The notes beneath the pieces were generated by a model, which searched no databases, was not told the origin of the DNA, and saw only the letters and a list, made by a program, of their open reading frames with translations. The position numbers were made by a program, and so were the translations under genes. Below, in pieces: positions 1 through 10,718 of a DNA stretch of 64,000 nucleotides. Source of the DNA: Streptomyces sp. NBC_00250 (GTDB lineage: Bacteria > Actinomycetota > Actinomycetes > Streptomycetales > Streptomycetaceae); contig NZ_CP108088.1 in the NCBI RefSeq assembly GCF_036192275.1, forward strand, positions 3,845,501-3,909,500. The letters are read 5' to 3'. Position 1 is the first letter of the stretch. Each line of letters starts with the position of its first letter.

Positions 1-7
1 CAGCCAT
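1..7 (-). CDS. rpsE: 30S ribosomal protein S5, first codons only
   Basis: Only an ATG and the following Ala codon are visible before the window ends. The call rests on position: the next gene after rplR in the spc cluster is normally rpsE, and a purine-rich GAGAGG-type ribosome binding site lies just upstream (about 11-20). The gene would run off the left edge. Confidence 0.5.
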
Positions 8-53
8 TGGATTTACCTCTCTCTGTTACGTCCGTTAGTCCCGGAACCGGGGC

Positions 54-437
54 TTAGAACTTCAGCCCGGCTTCGCGGGCGGCGTCAGCCAGAGCGGCAA
101 TGCGCCCGGCGTACCTGTTGCCACCACGGTCGAACACGACAGCCTCGACGCCAGCGGCCTTGGCGCGCTCGGCGACGAGAGCTCCGACCTGCTTGGCCTG
201 CGCGGACTTGTCACCCTCGCCACCGCGGATCGACGCGTCCAGGTTCGACGCCGACGCAAGGGTGTGACCCTTGAGGTCGTCGATGACCTGAGCGGTGATA
301 CCACGGTTCGAACGCGTCACGACGAGGCGCGGACGCTCCGCCGTACCCGACACGTTCTTGCGGATGCGGATGTGGCGGCGCGCCTTGGCGGCACGCTTGT
401 AAGCGTCGCCCTTGGCGATCTTCACACCGTATGCCAT
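54..437 (-). CDS. rplR: 50S ribosomal protein L18
   Basis: A 127-residue protein of the L18 family, which binds 5S rRNA with L5 in the central protuberance of the large subunit. The N-terminus is basic ([20 protein letters not shown]) and the C-terminus carries the family ending [25 protein letters not shown]. Length is normal for actinobacteria. It starts 3 bases after the rplF stop and lies 46 bases before rpsE, so it is translated from the spc operon message. Confidence 0.97.
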   Translation of the reverse strand: MAYGVKIAKGDAYKRAAKARRHIRIRKNVSGTAERPRLVVTRSNRGITAQVIDDLKGHTLASASNLDASIRGGEGDKSAQAKQVGALVAERAKAAGVEAVVFDRGGNRYAGRIAALADAAREAGLKF

Positions 438-440
438 GGC

Positions 441-980
441 TTACTTACCAGCCTTTCCGACCTTGCGGCGGATGACCTCGCCGGCGTACTTGACGCCCTT
501 GGCCTTGTACGGGTCGGGCTTCCGCAGCTTGCGGATGTTCGCCGCGACCTCGCCGACCTTCTGCTTGTCGATGCCCTCGACCGAGAACTTGGTCGGCGAC
601 TCGACCTTGAACGAGATGCCCTCGGGCGCCTCGACCAGGATCGGGTGGCTGTAGCCGAGCTGGAACTCCAGGTTGGAGCCCTTCGCGGCCACGCGGTAAC
701 CGACACCGCTGATCTCGAGCGCCTTCACGTAACCCTGGGTCACACCGGTGATCATGTTGGCCACCAGCGTGCGGGACAGGCCGTGAAGGGCCTTGTTCTG
801 ACGCTCGTCGTTCGGACGGTTGACGTTCAGCACGCCATCCTCGCCCTTAACGATCTCGATCGGAGCGGCGACGGTGTGGCTCAGGGTGCCCTTGGAACCC
901 TTCACCGTGACCGTGCGGCCATCGATGGTGACGTCCACGCCGGCGGGAACCTGGATAGGCAGCTTGCCAATACGCGACAT
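441..980 (-). CDS. rplF: 50S ribosomal protein L6
   Basis: A 179-residue L6 protein, which binds 23S rRNA near the sarcin-ricin loop and the factor-binding site. The start [15 protein letters not shown] and the C-terminal [16 protein letters not shown] motif are diagnostic. Two L6 repeats span roughly residues 10-80 and 90-165. It follows rpsH by 21 bases and precedes rplR by 3 in the spc cluster. Confidence 0.98.
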   Translation of the reverse strand: MSRIGKLPIQVPAGVDVTIDGRTVTVKGSKGTLSHTVAAPIEIVKGEDGVLNVNRPNDERQNKALHGLSRTLVANMITGVTQGYVKALEISGVGYRVAAKGSNLEFQLGYSHPILVEAPEGISFKVESPTKFSVEGIDKQKVGEVAANIRKLRKPDPYKAKGVKYAGEVIRRKVGKAGK

Positions 981-1001
981 GAGCTTTCCTTCCTTTCCCG
1001 A

Positions 1002-1400
1002 CTACCAGACGTAGGCGAGGACTTCCCCACCTACGCCCTTCTTGCCTGCCTGCTGGCCGGTCAGGAGACCGTGGGACGTGGAGATGATCGCCACGCCCAG
1101 GCCGCCGAGAACCTTCGGCAGGTTGGTGGACTTCGCGTAAACCCGGAGACCGGGCTTCGAGATCCGCTTGATGCCCGCGATGGAGCGCTCACGGTTCGGA
1201 CCGAACTTGAGCTCGAGGACGAGGTTCTTGCCGACCTCGGCGTCCTCGACCTTCCAGCCCGTGATGAAGCCCTCCTGCTGGAGGATTTCCGCGATGTGAG
1301 ACTTGATCTTGCTGTGCGGCATCGTCACGGAGTCGTGGTATGCCGAGTTCGCGTTACGCAGACGAGTCAGCATGTCCGCGATCGGATCAGTCATGGTCAT
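1002..1400 (-). CDS. rpsH: 30S ribosomal protein S8
   Basis: A 132-residue S8 protein, a primary 16S rRNA binder in the central domain and, in E. coli, the translational repressor of the spc operon. It starts [18 protein letters not shown] and ends with the family signature [26 protein letters not shown] segment. A preceding gap of about 200 bases holds a strong hairpin (1512-1562), so S8 and the genes after it may be controlled separately from the upstream half of the operon. Confidence 0.98.
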   Translation of the reverse strand: MTMTDPIADMLTRLRNANSAYHDSVTMPHSKIKSHIAEILQQEGFITGWKVEDAEVGKNLVLELKFGPNRERSIAGIKRISKPGLRVYAKSTNLPKVLGGLGVAIISTSHGLLTGQQAGKKGVGGEVLAYVW

Positions 1401-1511
1401 GAATTGGCCTTCGGCCTCTCTCGCCGGGGTTTCCAGTGCGCCATCCCTCTCCCCACACAGGGGCGGGACGGGTGCGGCGCGGGGACCTACGGCGTAGTAA
1501 GTCGTACGGGC

Positions 1512-1562
1512 GTCGGACGCCCAACCCTCCTAGCCTAAGCCATGGAGGGCTGGGCATCCGAC
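1512..1562 (-). other. Long hairpin in the rpsN-rpsH spacer
   Basis: The 206-base gap between rpsN and rpsH contains 19-base arms at 1512-1530 and 1544-1562 with a 13-base loop. Only two pairs are non-Watson-Crick, and both can be G-U in the minus-strand RNA. Gaps elsewhere in this cluster are mostly under 45 bases. The structure could be an internal leader, an RNA-processing site or a protein-binding regulatory element. No U-tract follows on the minus strand, so it is not an obvious terminator. Confidence 0.6.
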
Positions 1563-1606
1563 AACCCAGTGCTTACCGAGAGACTCCGGTCATCCCAACT
1601 AAGGGA

Positions 1607-1792
1607 TTACCAGGAGCTCTTGGTCACGCCCGGCAGCTCGCCACGGTGAGCCATCTCACGAAGGCACACGCGGCACAGGCCGAACTTGCGGTACACGGAG
1701 TGGGGACGACCACAGCGCTGGCAGCGCGTGTAGCCACGCACGCCGAACTTGGGCTTGCGAGCAGCCTTCGCGATGAGAGCCTTCTTCGCCAT
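1607..1792 (-). CDS. rpsN: 30S ribosomal protein S14 type Z (zinc-binding)
   Basis: A 61-residue protein starting [20 protein letters not shown]. It is the short, zinc-ribbon form of S14 with CQRC at residues 24-27 and CRVC at 40-43. S14 sits in the head of the small subunit. Streptomyces genomes often also carry a cysteine-free paralogue under zinc control elsewhere. This copy, inside the spc operon, is the C+ version. The start was chosen from homology; longer in-frame starts upstream overlap rplE. Confidence 0.96.
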   Translation of the reverse strand: MAKKALIAKAARKPKFGVRGYTRCQRCGRPHSVYRKFGLCRVCLREMAHRGELPGVTKSSW

Positions 1793-1797
1793 CTCGC

Positions 1798-2352
1798 TTA
1801 CGCCTCCTTGAAGGGGAAGCCGAGGTGACGCAGAAGGGCACGGCCCTCGTCGTCGTTGGTCGCCGTGGTCACCACGGTGATGTCCATACCCCGGACACGG
1901 TCGATCTTGTCCTGGTCGATCTCGTGGAACATGACCTGCTCCGTGAGACCGAAGGTGTAGTTGCCACGCCCGTCGAACTGCTTGGGGGACAGACCACGGA
2001 AGTCGCGGATGCGCGGAAGCGCGAGCGACAGGGTGCGGTCCAGGAACTCCCACATGCGGTCGCCACGGAGGGTGACGTGCGCACCGATCGGCTGTCCTTC
2101 GCGAAGCTTGAACTGCGCGATGGACTTGCGGGCCTTGGTGACGGCCGGCTTCTGACCGGTGATGGTGGTCAGGTCACGGACGGCACCGTCCATGAGCTTC
2201 GAGTCACGGGCGGCGTCGCCGACACCCATGTTGACCACGATCTTCACGAGGCCGGGAACCTGCATGACGTTCTCGTAGGAGAACTCCTCACGCAGCTTGC
2301 CCGCGATCTCCTCGCGGTACTTCGTCTTGAGACGCGGAGTGGTGGTAGCCAT
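1798..2352 (-). CDS. rplE: 50S ribosomal protein L5
   Basis: A 184-residue L5 protein (start [20 protein letters not shown]), which binds 5S rRNA and contacts the P-site tRNA. The family segment VVNMGVGDA and the [17 protein letters not shown] stretch are visible. Its ATG shares one base with the rplX stop codon (TGATG), so the two are translationally coupled. rpsN follows after 5 bases. Confidence 0.98.
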   Translation of the reverse strand: MATTTPRLKTKYREEIAGKLREEFSYENVMQVPGLVKIVVNMGVGDAARDSKLMDGAVRDLTTITGQKPAVTKARKSIAQFKLREGQPIGAHVTLRGDRMWEFLDRTLSLALPRIRDFRGLSPKQFDGRGNYTFGLTEQVMFHEIDQDKIDRVRGMDITVVTTATNDDEGRALLRHLGFPFKEA

Positions 2353-2663
2353 CAGATGTCCTCACCCGTCCGCTTGGCAACGCGGATCTTGTTGCCCTCG
2401 TCGTCGAAGCGGAAACCGACACGCGTGACGACCTTCTTGCCGTCCTTCTCCACGACCAGCTGGACGTTGGAGACGTGGACCGGAGCCTCGGTCGTGACGA
2501 TGCCACCGGCCTGCGACGGGCCGGCCTTGGTGTGCTTCTTGACCCGGTTGACACCCTCGACGAGGACGCGGTTCTCGCGGGGGAAGGCCGTGATGACCTT
2601 GCCCTGCTTGCCCTTGTCCTTACCGGTGATGACCTGGACCAGGTCGCCCTTCTTGATCTTCAT
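2352..2663 (-). CDS. rplX: 50S ribosomal protein L24
   Basis: A 103-residue L24 protein, an early assembly initiator that binds the 5' domain of 23S rRNA. The KOW motif is at the N-terminus ([20 protein letters not shown]), followed by the family segment [15 protein letters not shown]. It starts 2 bases after the rplN stop, and its own stop overlaps the rplE start by one base. Confidence 0.98.
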   Translation of the reverse strand: MKIKKGDLVQVITGKDKGKQGKVITAFPRENRVLVEGVNRVKKHTKAGPSQAGGIVTTEAPVHVSNVQLVVEKDGKKVVTRVGFRFDDEGNKIRVAKRTGEDI

Positions 2664-2665
2664 GC

Positions 2666-3034
2666 TTACAGCACCTCCGGCGCGAGCGAGATGATCTTCA
2701 TGAACTTCTTCTCGCGCAGCTCACGGCCGACCGGGCCGAAGATACGGGTGCCGCGAGGGTCGCCGTCGTTCTTGAGAATGACAGCGGCGTTCTCGTCGAA
2801 GCGGATGTACGAGCCGTCCTGGCGGCGGCGCTCCTTGACGGTGCGAACGATGACCGCCTTGACGACGTCACCCTTCTTCACGTTGCCACCGGGGATCGCG
2901 TCCTTGACGGTGGCGACGATGACGTCACCGATGCCCGCGTAGCGGCGACCCGAGCCACCGAGAACACGGATGCAAAGGATCTCCTTGGCACCAGTGTTGT
3001 CGGCGACACGCAGTCGCGACTCCTGCTGGATCAC
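2666..3034 (-). CDS. rplN: 50S ribosomal protein L14
   Basis: A 122-residue L14 protein that contacts L19 and the small subunit at bridge B8. The start is a GTG at 3034 ([19 protein letters not shown] in the mature reading), supported by an AGGAG about 6 bases upstream. Longer in-frame starts run into the hairpin leader and would add non-conserved sequence. It opens the spc half of the cluster after a 136-base spacer. Confidence 0.97.
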   Translation of the reverse strand: MIQQESRLRVADNTGAKEILCIRVLGGSGRRYAGIGDVIVATVKDAIPGGNVKKGDVVKAVIVRTVKERRRQDGSYIRFDENAAVILKNDGDPRGTRIFGPVGRELREKKFMKIISLAPEVL

Positions 3035-3067
3035 GTCTATCTCCTGATTTGTCTGCCGGTTCCCGGC

Positions 3068-3137
3068 GGGGTTGCGCCAAGTGATCAGCGCAACCCCACC
3101 GAGCCTGGCGGAACTGACCTGAGGGAAACCCCTCAGG
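3068..3137 (-). other. Two hairpins in the rpsQ-rplN spacer
   Basis: The spacer between rpsQ and rplN holds a perfect 10-bp stem (3068-3077 with 3088-3097) and an 8-bp stem (3118-3125 with 3130-3137). This is the classical boundary between the S10 and spc operons, so the hairpins may terminate, attenuate or process the S10 message ahead of rplN. No clear promoter hexamers for a separate spc transcript were identified. Confidence 0.5.
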
Positions 3138-3170
3138 CTGAACATATGGATTTCCCTTGCGGGAAATTCC

Positions 3171-3452
3171 TTACTTGGCCTTCTCGAGGATCTCGATGAC
3201 GCGCCAGTGCTTCGTGGCGGACAGCTTCCGGGTCTCCATCAGGAGGACGCGGTCGCCGATGCCGGCAGCGTTCTGCTCGTCATGAGCCTTGAGCTTGTTC
3301 GTACGGCGGATGACCTTGCCGTACAGCGCGTGCTTGACGCGGTCCTCGACAGCGACGACGACGGTCTTGTCCATCTTGTCGCTGACGACCAGGCCCTCGC
3401 GGACCTTGCGAGCGTTGCGCTCGGTCTTCTCAGTCACGTTGCTCTCGCTCAT
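3171..3452 (-). CDS. rpsQ: 30S ribosomal protein S17
   Basis: A 93-residue S17 protein, a primary 16S rRNA binder. The core reads [20 protein letters not shown] and [20 protein letters not shown], both typical of the OB-fold family. The N-terminus ([14 protein letters not shown]) is the usual short actinobacterial extension. Its start overlaps the rpmC stop by one base. Confidence 0.97.
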   Translation of the reverse strand: MSESNVTEKTERNARKVREGLVVSDKMDKTVVVAVEDRVKHALYGKVIRRTNKLKAHDEQNAAGIGDRVLLMETRKLSATKHWRVIEILEKAK

Positions 3453-3676
3453 CAGGCGTTCTCCACCGTCTCGATGCCCAGCTCGCGCTCACGCATCAGG
3501 GTGTAGATCCGGGCGATGTCCTTACGGACGGACTTGAGCCGGCCGTGGTTCTCGAGCTGACCCGTCGCCGCCTGGAAGCGGAGGTTGAACAGCTCTTCCT
3601 TGGCCTCGCGGAGCTTGTTGAGAAGCTCCTCGTTGCCCAGCTCGCGCAGCTCGGACGCCTTGGTACCGGCCGACAT
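3452..3676 (-). CDS. rpmC: 50S ribosomal protein L29
   Basis: A 74-residue L29 protein that lies at the polypeptide exit tunnel next to L23. It is a two-helix protein ([20 protein letters not shown], then the [12 protein letters not shown] end). The ATG at 3676 was chosen over a GTG one codon earlier because it overlaps the rplP stop as TGATG-type coupling and matches the usual [13 protein letters not shown] start. Confidence 0.97.
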   Translation of the reverse strand: MSAGTKASELRELGNEELLNKLREAKEELFNLRFQAATGQLENHGRLKSVRKDIARIYTLMRERELGIETVENA

Positions 3677-4095
3677 CACAGCTCACCTGCTTCGCGCTTA
3701 ACGATCTTGCACTTCATCGGCAGCTTGTGGGCCGCACGGGTCAGGGCCTCGCGCGCGATCTTCTCGTTCGGGTAGGACAGTTCGAACATCACCCGACCCG
3801 GCTTGACGTTCGCGATCCACCACTCCGGAGAACCCTTACCGGAACCCATGCGGGTCTCGGCAGGCTTCTTCGTCAGGGGGCGGTCCGGGTAGATGTTGAT
3901 CCAGACCTTGCCGCCACGCTTGATGTGGCGGGTCATCGCGATACGAGCAGCCTCGATCTGGCGGTTCGTCACGTACGCCGGCGTGAGGGCCTGAATGCCG
4001 TACTCGCCGAACGCAACCTGCGTACCACCCTTGCTCATACCCGAGCGCTTGGGGTGGTGCTGCTTGCGGTGCTTGACCCTACGGGGGATCAGCAT
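3676..4095 (-). CDS. rplP: 50S ribosomal protein L16
   Basis: A 139-residue L16 protein, which helps organise the A-site and peptidyl transferase region. It begins [17 protein letters not shown] and contains the family segments [20 protein letters not shown] and [20 protein letters not shown]. It follows rpsC by 5 bases and overlaps rpmC by one. Confidence 0.98.
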   Translation of the reverse strand: MLIPRRVKHRKQHHPKRSGMSKGGTQVAFGEYGIQALTPAYVTNRQIEAARIAMTRHIKRGGKVWINIYPDRPLTKKPAETRMGSGKGSPEWWIANVKPGRVMFELSYPNEKIAREALTRAAHKLPMKCKIVKREAGEL

Positions 4096-4100
4096 TTCGG

Positions 4101-4949
4101 TCAGGCCTCCGTTCCGGTGCTCTCAGCCGGAGCGGCAGCGGCGGCGGGAGCGTCGGCCTTGGGGGCCTCGGCAGCCGGCGCGGACTGCTGCTGCGGCTTG
4201 CGGCCGCGGCCGCCACGCTCGCCACCGCGGCCACCACGGCCGGCCGGGCGGTCGCCAGCGCCGGCGCCACGGGCCGGGCGGTTACCCGCACGGGCCGCAG
4301 CGTTCTCGGCGCGGACCTCGGCGATGTTCTTGACGTCGCCCTTGTAGATCCAGACCTTGACGCCAATGCGACCGAAGGTCGTCTTGGCCTCGAAGAAGCC
4401 GTAGTCCACGTTCGCGCGGAGCGTGTGCAGCGGCACACGACCCTCGCGGTAGAACTCCGAGCGGGACATCTCGGCGCCGCCGAGACGACCGCCACACTGG
4501 ATCTTGATGCCCTTGGCGCCGGCCTTCATCGTGCCCTGCATGCTCTTACGCATGGCGCGACGGAAGGAGACGCGGGAGGAGAGCTGCTCGGCAACGGCCT
4601 GAGCAACCAGCTGAGCGTCCATCTCGGGGTTCTTGACCTCGAGGATGTTCAGCTGGACCTGCTTGCCCGTGAGCTTCTCGAGGTCACCGCGGATGCGGTC
4701 GGCCTCGGCGCCACGGCGGCCGATGACGATGCCGGGACGCGCGGTGTGGATGTCCACCCGCACGCGGTCACGGGTGCGCTCGATCTCAACCTTCGAGATG
4801 CCGGCGCGCTCCATGCCGGACGTCATCATCCGACGGATGGCGACGTCTTCCTTGACGTAGTCCTTGTACAGCTTGTCGGCGTACCAACGGGACTTGAAGT
4901 CCGTGGTGATGCCGAGCCGGAACCCATGCGGGTTAACCTTCTGGCCCAT
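4101..4949 (-). CDS. rpsC: 30S ribosomal protein S3
   Basis: A 282-residue S3 protein (start [20 protein letters not shown]) with a KH domain at about residues 40-110 ([20 protein letters not shown]) and the S3 C-terminal domain to about 210. S3 lines the mRNA entry tunnel. After residue 215 there is a low-complexity tail rich in Gly, Arg, Ala and Pro with RGG-like repeats, common in actinobacteria and longer than in E. coli. It shares one base with rplV. Confidence 0.98.
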   Translation of the reverse strand: MGQKVNPHGFRLGITTDFKSRWYADKLYKDYVKEDVAIRRMMTSGMERAGISKVEIERTRDRVRVDIHTARPGIVIGRRGAEADRIRGDLEKLTGKQVQLNILEVKNPEMDAQLVAQAVAEQLSSRVSFRRAMRKSMQGTMKAGAKGIKIQCGGRLGGAEMSRSEFYREGRVPLHTLRANVDYGFFEAKTTFGRIGVKVWIYKGDVKNIAEVRAENAAARAGNRPARGAGAGDRPAGRGGRGGERGGRGRKPQQQSAPAAEAPKADAPAAAAAPAESTGTEA

Positions 4950-5296
4950 TACCGGGTTCCTTCCTTGCTGCTGACGACCACGGTGATGTGGCTGGTCCGC
5001 TTACGGATCCGGTAGGCACGGCCCTGGGCACGCGGACGGAACCGCTTCAGGGTCGGGCCCTCATCCACAAACGCCTCGCTGATGATCAGCGAAGAGGCGT
5101 CCGTGTGGTCGTAGTTGTGTGCAGCGTTGGCAATGGCGCTGTCCAGCACCTTGCCAACCGGCACGCTCGCGGCCTGCGGGGCGAAACGCAGGACCGCCTG
5201 AGCCTCCGTGGCGTCCATGCCACGGATAAGGTCCACCACTCGGCGGGCCTTCATGGGCGTGACGCGGATGTACCGCGCCTGGGCCCTGGCTTCCAT
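4949..5296 (-). CDS. rplV: 50S ribosomal protein L22
   Basis: A 115-residue L22 protein whose beta-hairpin lines the exit tunnel. The start chosen is the internal ATG giving [20 protein letters not shown], because a GAAGGA site lies 4-6 bases upstream. A longer in-frame ATG at 5326 would add ten unconserved residues. The C-terminal [20 protein letters not shown] is the macrolide-relevant hairpin region and looks wild type. Confidence 0.96.
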   Translation of the reverse strand: MEARAQARYIRVTPMKARRVVDLIRGMDATEAQAVLRFAPQAASVPVGKVLDSAIANAAHNYDHTDASSLIISEAFVDEGPTLKRFRPRAQGRAYRIRKRTSHITVVVSSKEGTR

Positions 5297-5338
5297 GGTT
5301 GTCCTTCCAGTGTCTGTCATGGTCATTCCACCCCGCTA

Positions 5339-5620
5339 CTAGCGGCGCTTCGACTTCCGGTCGTCCTTCACGTGACCCCGGAAGGTGCGCGTCGGCGAGA
5401 ACTCGCCGAGCTTGTGGCCGACCATCGACTCGGTGACAAACACCGGAATGTGGGTCTTGCCGTTGTGCACCGCGATCGTGTGGCCGAGCATGGCCGGGAT
5501 GATCATCGAGCGACGGGACCAGGTCTTGATGACGTTCTTGGTACCGGCTTCGTTCTGTACGTCCACCTTCTTTACGAGGTGTCCGTCGACGAAGGGTCCC
5601 TTCTTGAGACTGCGCGGCAT
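5339..5620 (-). CDS. rpsS: 30S ribosomal protein S19
   Basis: A 93-residue S19 protein of the small-subunit head, bound to S13. The start [19 protein letters not shown] and the segment [24 protein letters not shown] are diagnostic. It lies 12 bases after rplB and 42 before rplV. Confidence 0.98.
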   Translation of the reverse strand: MPRSLKKGPFVDGHLVKKVDVQNEAGTKNVIKTWSRRSMIIPAMLGHTIAVHNGKTHIPVFVTESMVGHKLGEFSPTRTFRGHVKDDRKSKRR

Positions 5621-5632
5621 CTAAACCCGCTC

Positions 5633-6469
5633 CTAGCGCTTCTTGTTCGTCTTGCGGCGGCGGACGATGTACTTGCTCGAAGCCTTCTTCGGCGAGCGAG
5701 TACGACCCTCCTTCTGACCCCACGGGGAGACCGGGTGGCGACCACCGGAGGTCTTACCCTCACCACCACCGTGCGGGTGGTCAACCGGGTTCATCGCCAC
5801 ACCGCGGACGGTCGGGCGGACGCCGAGCCAGCGCTTGCGGCCGGCCTTGCCCCAGTTGATGTTCGACTGCTCGGCGTTGCCGACCTCGCCGATCGTGGCG
5901 CGGCAGCGCGCGTCGACGAGACGGATCTCACCGGACGGCATACGAAGGTGGGCCATCGTGCCCTCCTTCGCCAGCAGCTGCACGGAGGCACCAGCGGAGC
6001 GGGCGAACTTGGCGCCGCCACCGGGACGGATCTCGATCGCGTGGATCGTGGTACCGACCGGGATGTTGCGGAGCGCCAGGTTGTTGCCGGGCTTGATGTC
6101 CGCGCCGGGGCCGTTCTCGACGCGGTCACCCTGCGTCAGACCCTTGGGGGCGATGATGTAGCGCTTCTCGCCGTCCACGTAGTGGAGCAGCGCGATGCGC
6201 GCCGTGCGGTTCGGGTCGTACTCGATGTGCGCGACCTTGGCCGGCACGCCGTCCTTGTCGTGACGACGGAAGTCGATCACACGGTAGGCGCGCTTGTGTC
6301 CACCACCCTGGTGGCGAACGGTGATCCGACCGGTGTTGTTACGGCCGCCCTTGCTGTGCAGGGGGCGAACCAGCGACTTCTCCGGCGTGGACCGCGTGAT
6401 CTCGACGAAGTCGGCTACGGAGGAGCCACGACGGCCCGGCGTAGTCGGCTTGTACTTGCGGATTCCCAT
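5633..6469 (-). CDS. rplB: 50S ribosomal protein L2
   Basis: A 278-residue L2 protein, needed for subunit association and peptidyl transfer. It starts [20 protein letters not shown], carries the [13 protein letters not shown] core, and ends with the [20 protein letters not shown] motif that includes the conserved histidine near the peptidyl transferase centre. Confidence 0.99.
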   Translation of the reverse strand: MGIRKYKPTTPGRRGSSVADFVEITRSTPEKSLVRPLHSKGGRNNTGRITVRHQGGGHKRAYRVIDFRRHDKDGVPAKVAHIEYDPNRTARIALLHYVDGEKRYIIAPKGLTQGDRVENGPGADIKPGNNLALRNIPVGTTIHAIEIRPGGGAKFARSAGASVQLLAKEGTMAHLRMPSGEIRLVDARCRATIGEVGNAEQSNINWGKAGRKRWLGVRPTVRGVAMNPVDHPHGGGEGKTSGGRHPVSPWGQKEGRTRSPKKASSKYIVRRRKTNKKR

Positions 6470-6509
6470 TTCTCAGTCCTCGTCCGATTCCGGACGATCC
6501 AGACCGCCC

Positions 6510-6833
6510 TTAGGCGGTCGGACCGCCGAAGATGTCGATACGGTTGCCCTCAGCAAGGGTCACGATGGCGCGCTTGGTGTCCTTGCGCTTGCCGAAACCG
6601 GCCTTGGTGCGCTTGCGCTTACCCTGGCGGTTGATCGTGTTGACCCCGGTGACCTTGACCGAGAAGACCGCCTCGACGGCCTGCTTGATCTGGGTCTTGT
6701 TGGAGCCAGGCGCGACGATGAACGTGTACTTGTTCTCGTCCAGCAGGGCGTAGCTCTTCTCCGAGACGACCGGCTTGATCAGGATGTCGCGCGGGTCCGA
6801 GAAGGTCTTGCTGGTGACGACGGCCTCAGTCAT
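6510..6833 (-). CDS. rplW: 50S ribosomal protein L23
   Basis: A 107-residue L23 protein, the exit-site docking point for trigger factor and SRP. Family features are [20 protein letters not shown] and the basic loop [19 protein letters not shown]. Its start overlaps the rplD stop by one base, so the two are translated in step. Confidence 0.97.
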   Translation of the reverse strand: MTEAVVTSKTFSDPRDILIKPVVSEKSYALLDENKYTFIVAPGSNKTQIKQAVEAVFSVKVTGVNTINRQGKRKRTKAGFGKRKDTKRAIVTLAEGNRIDIFGGPTA

Positions 6834-7483
6834 CAGGCGTCGCTCCCTTCGGTCTCAGCGGTCTGGGGGCCAGACACGAAGGACTCGAGGGCGGCCTTGG
6901 TGAAGACCACGTCGTCGGAGACGATCACGTCGTACGTGTTGAGCTGGCCCGGCTCCAGGATGTGCACCTGGGGCAGGTTACGAGCGGACAGCCACGCGGC
7001 CTCGTCGGAGCGCTCGACGACCAGGAGCAGGTTCTTGCGCTCCGAGATCTTGCCGAACAGCGTCTTCGCGGCCTTGGTGGAGATGTCACCCTCGACCACG
7101 CCGGTCACGACGTGGATGCGGGAGTGGGTGGCCCGGTCCGAGAGGGCACCGCGGAGGGCGGCGACCTTCATCTTCTTGGGGGTCCGCTGCGAGTAGTCAC
7201 GCGGCTGGGGGCCGTGAACGACGCCACCGCCGACGAACTGCGGGGCGCGGGTCGAACCCTGGCGAGCGCGGCCGGTGCCCTTCTGGCGGTAAGGCTTCTT
7301 GCCACCACCACGGACTTCGCCACGACGCTTGGTCTTGTGCGTGCCCTGACGGGCCGCGGCCAGCTGCGCGACGACGACCTGGTGGATCAGCGGAACGCTG
7401 ACCTTGGCGCCGAAGATCTCCTCGGGGAGCTCGACGGTCCCGGTCTTGTCGCCTGCCGGCGAAAGGATGTCAATGGTGCTCAT
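6833..7483 (-). CDS. rplD: 50S ribosomal protein L4
   Basis: A 216-residue L4 protein whose extended loop lines the exit tunnel. In E. coli L4 represses the S10 operon. The start is the ATG giving [20 protein letters not shown], with GAGGAAC upstream; a longer in-frame start overlaps rplC. The loop carries [20 protein letters not shown], unaltered at the usual macrolide-resistance positions. Confidence 0.97.
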   Translation of the reverse strand: MSTIDILSPAGDKTGTVELPEEIFGAKVSVPLIHQVVVAQLAAARQGTHKTKRRGEVRGGGKKPYRQKGTGRARQGSTRAPQFVGGGVVHGPQPRDYSQRTPKKMKVAALRGALSDRATHSRIHVVTGVVEGDISTKAAKTLFGKISERKNLLLVVERSDEAAWLSARNLPQVHILEPGQLNTYDVIVSDDVVFTKAALESFVSGPQTAETEGSDA

Positions 7484-7490
7484 CGGTTCC

Positions 7491-8135
7491 TCAAACCCCC
7501 TTGGCCGCAGTGCGGACCAGGACGAGGCCACCGTTAGGGCCGGGGACGGCGCCCTTGATGAGCAGCAGACCCTTCTCGGCGTCAACGGCGTGGACGGTCA
7601 GGTTCTGGGTGGTCACACGCTCGTTGCCCATGCGACCGGCCATCTTCATGCCCTTGAAGACACGACCCGGGGTGGCACAGCCACCGATGGAGCCGGGCTT
7701 ACGGTGCACGCGGTGGGCACCGTGCGACGCCTTGCCACCACGGAAGTTGTGGCGCTTCATGACACCGGCGAAGCCCTTGCCCTTGCTCTTACCGGTGACG
7801 TCGACCTTCACGCCGGCCTCGAAGAGCTCGGCGGTGATCTCCTGGCCGAGCGTGTACTCGGAGGCGTCAGCGGTGCGGAGCTCCACCAGGTGGCGGCGCG
7901 GGGTGACGTCAGCCTTGGCGAAGTGACCCTTGAGGGGCTTGTTCACCTTGCGAGGGTCGATCTCGCCGAAGGCGATCTGGACCGACTCGTAGCCGTCGAC
8001 GTCGTTCGTACGCACCTGGGTCACGACATTGGGGCCGGCCTTGACGACGGTCACCGGGACGACCCGGTTGTTCTCGTCCCAGACCTGCGTCATGCCGAGC
8101 TTCTCGCCCAGGATGCCCTTGATGTTCTTAGCCAT
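7491..8135 (-). CDS. rplC: 50S ribosomal protein L3
   Basis: A 214-residue L3 protein that reaches the peptidyl transferase centre. The start is [20 protein letters not shown]. The central extension has the segments [20 protein letters not shown] and the [16 protein letters not shown] loop. It sits 11 bases after rpsJ and 7 before rplD. Confidence 0.98.
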   Translation of the reverse strand: MAKNIKGILGEKLGMTQVWDENNRVVPVTVVKAGPNVVTQVRTNDVDGYESVQIAFGEIDPRKVNKPLKGHFAKADVTPRRHLVELRTADASEYTLGQEITAELFEAGVKVDVTGKSKGKGFAGVMKRHNFRGGKASHGAHRVHRKPGSIGGCATPGRVFKGMKMAGRMGNERVTTQNLTVHAVDAEKGLLLIKGAVPGPNGGLVLVRTAAKGV

Positions 8136-8146
8136 CTCGCGCGCCC

Positions 8147-8455
8147 TCAGAGCTTGATCTCGATGTCAACGCCCGCCGGGAGGTCGAGACGCATGAGCGA
8201 GTCAACCGTCTTCGGCGTGGGGTCGAGGATGTCGATGAGGCGCTTGTGCGTGCGCATCTCGAAGTGCTCGCGCGAGTCCTTGTACTTGTGCGGCGACTTG
8301 ATGACGCAGTACACGTTCTTCTCAGTGGGCAGCGGCACCGGGCCCGCGACCGACGCACCAGTGCGGGTCACCGTCTCGACGATCTTCTTCGCCGAGGAGT
8401 CGATGACCTCGTGGTCGTAGGCCTTGAGCCGGATGCGGATCTTCTGTCCCGCCAT
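8147..8455 (-). CDS. rpsJ: 30S ribosomal protein S10 (NusE)
   Basis: A 102-residue S10 protein, which also acts as NusE in transcription antitermination. The sequence [20 protein letters not shown] and the end [20 protein letters not shown] are diagnostic. The start at 8455 excludes long upstream in-frame extensions that run through the leader. It is the first gene of the S10 operon. Confidence 0.98.
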   Translation of the reverse strand: MAGQKIRIRLKAYDHEVIDSSAKKIVETVTRTGASVAGPVPLPTEKNVYCVIKSPHKYKDSREHFEMRTHKRLIDILDPTPKTVDSLMRLDLPAGVDIEIKL

Positions 8456-8904
8456 GGCTACTAGTAGTCCTTTGTCTCGTAACGCTCTGGAACCCGATCG
8501 GCTTCGCTTATTGAAAAGCGTTGTCGTGTCTCCGACCCACGCGGTCGGGCGTGTCGCACTCCCTCTACGCAGAAATCCCTGAGGATTTCCCAACCAAGGG
8601 GGCACGGTCGCCATGAACCGCGGGCCGGGGGCAAAACACCCACCGGGTGCCTGGTCTGCACCCCGCTGACGCTTCCCAGAAGATTCCCGTACGTCCGCTC
8701 CTGAGAAGGAGCGACGAGTACTGTGGGACTCGCTTCCGGTCCTCCCGACGGGAGGCGCGCAGCATCGGCACTCAACCGAGCAACCCCGACAGTCTGCCAT
8801 ACGGGGCCATCCGGCCGCCAATCGGGAGCGAAGACTGTACCCCACGTCACGTCAGGCCATGCGCCGGGGCGCACGCGGCCAGGTCGCCCGCCCCCCTTCC
8901 CCTC
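8456..8904 (-). promoter_or_regulatory. S10 operon leader region with a motif shared with the rpsL leader
   Basis: About 450 bases separate rpsJ from the upstream sigma factor gene on the same strand. At 8532-8556 lies a 25-base element with a CCGACC/GGTCGG stem. It is repeated, with one base change, at 17201-17225 ahead of rpsL. A further small stem (GGGTGC with GCACCC, around 8647-8664) is followed on the minus strand by a short T-rich stretch. I did not find a convincing -35/-10 pair here, so the promoter is not placed. Confidence 0.55.
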
Positions 8905-10142
<1,238 letters not shown>

Positions 10143-10146
<4 letters not shown>

Positions 10147-10505
10147 ACGTCCGCCGCGGACTCGTGCAGGACCGGCCACAGCTCGACGGGGTCGACGTCC
10201 GCGAAGGGCATGTCCGCGGCGATCTGCTGGGCCCGCTCCAGGCTGTCGCAGTCGAGCAGGTAGAAGCTGGCCAGGTACTCCTTGGTCTCCAGGTAGGGGC
10301 CGTCGGTGACCGCGGGGGCGCCGCCCTCACGGCGTACGAGCTGGGCGGCGGCCGCGTCGGCGAGTCCGTACGCGCCGATCAGCTCACCGCTCTCCCGGTA
10401 CTTCCGGTTGAAGGCGTCCTGGCGGGCGATCGCCTCGGGCCAGGCCTCGGCCGGGAAGGAGTCCCACTTGGCCTGGTTGCCGTAGATCATCGCGACGTAC
10501 TTCAT
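10143..10505 (-). CDS. DGPF (YCII-related) domain protein
   Basis: A 120-residue protein of the YCII/DGPF family. The signature VTDGPYLETKEYLASFYLLD is at about residues 70-90. The fold is a small ferredoxin-like barrel of unknown biochemical role. Genes of this family are the standard partners of ECF42 sigma factors, and here it is translationally coupled to one. It is probably a target or modulator within the same stress circuit, but the sequence does not prove this. Confidence 0.9.
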
Positions 10506-10718
10506 CTCGGGTGTCCTCCCCGTCCCGCGCGCCCCTGTGGCGTGCCGTCACCCGTTGGTCGGAGCCGACAGCGGGTCCTCGACATGATCGACAGAGATCT
10601 TCGGAGATCTTTTTCCGGTGGCCGAATCCTGCCACTCGGCGGCCCGTCCACACACAACCCCGAGCATCGAATATTCGTCTTGCTGAGGACCGCACAGCCC
10701 AGGGGACGGACCGCGTAC
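10506..10718. promoter_or_regulatory. Divergent intergenic region with a small AT-rich hairpin
   Basis: This 213-base gap lies between the DGPF gene (leftwards) and the PIG-L gene (rightwards). It has a short stem of AGATCT arms (10595-10600 and 10605-10610) around TCGG, followed by a T run on the plus strand. No gene ends here on the plus strand, so it is not an obvious terminator. It could be an attenuator for the PIG-L message or a regulator site. Promoter hexamers are not clear. Confidence 0.35.

Noticed and set aside
10595..10614. Intrinsic terminator at AGATCT-TCGG-AGATCT-T run
   Set aside because: The stem is only 6 bp and no plus-strand gene ends before it. It is kept only as a hairpin in a divergent region.
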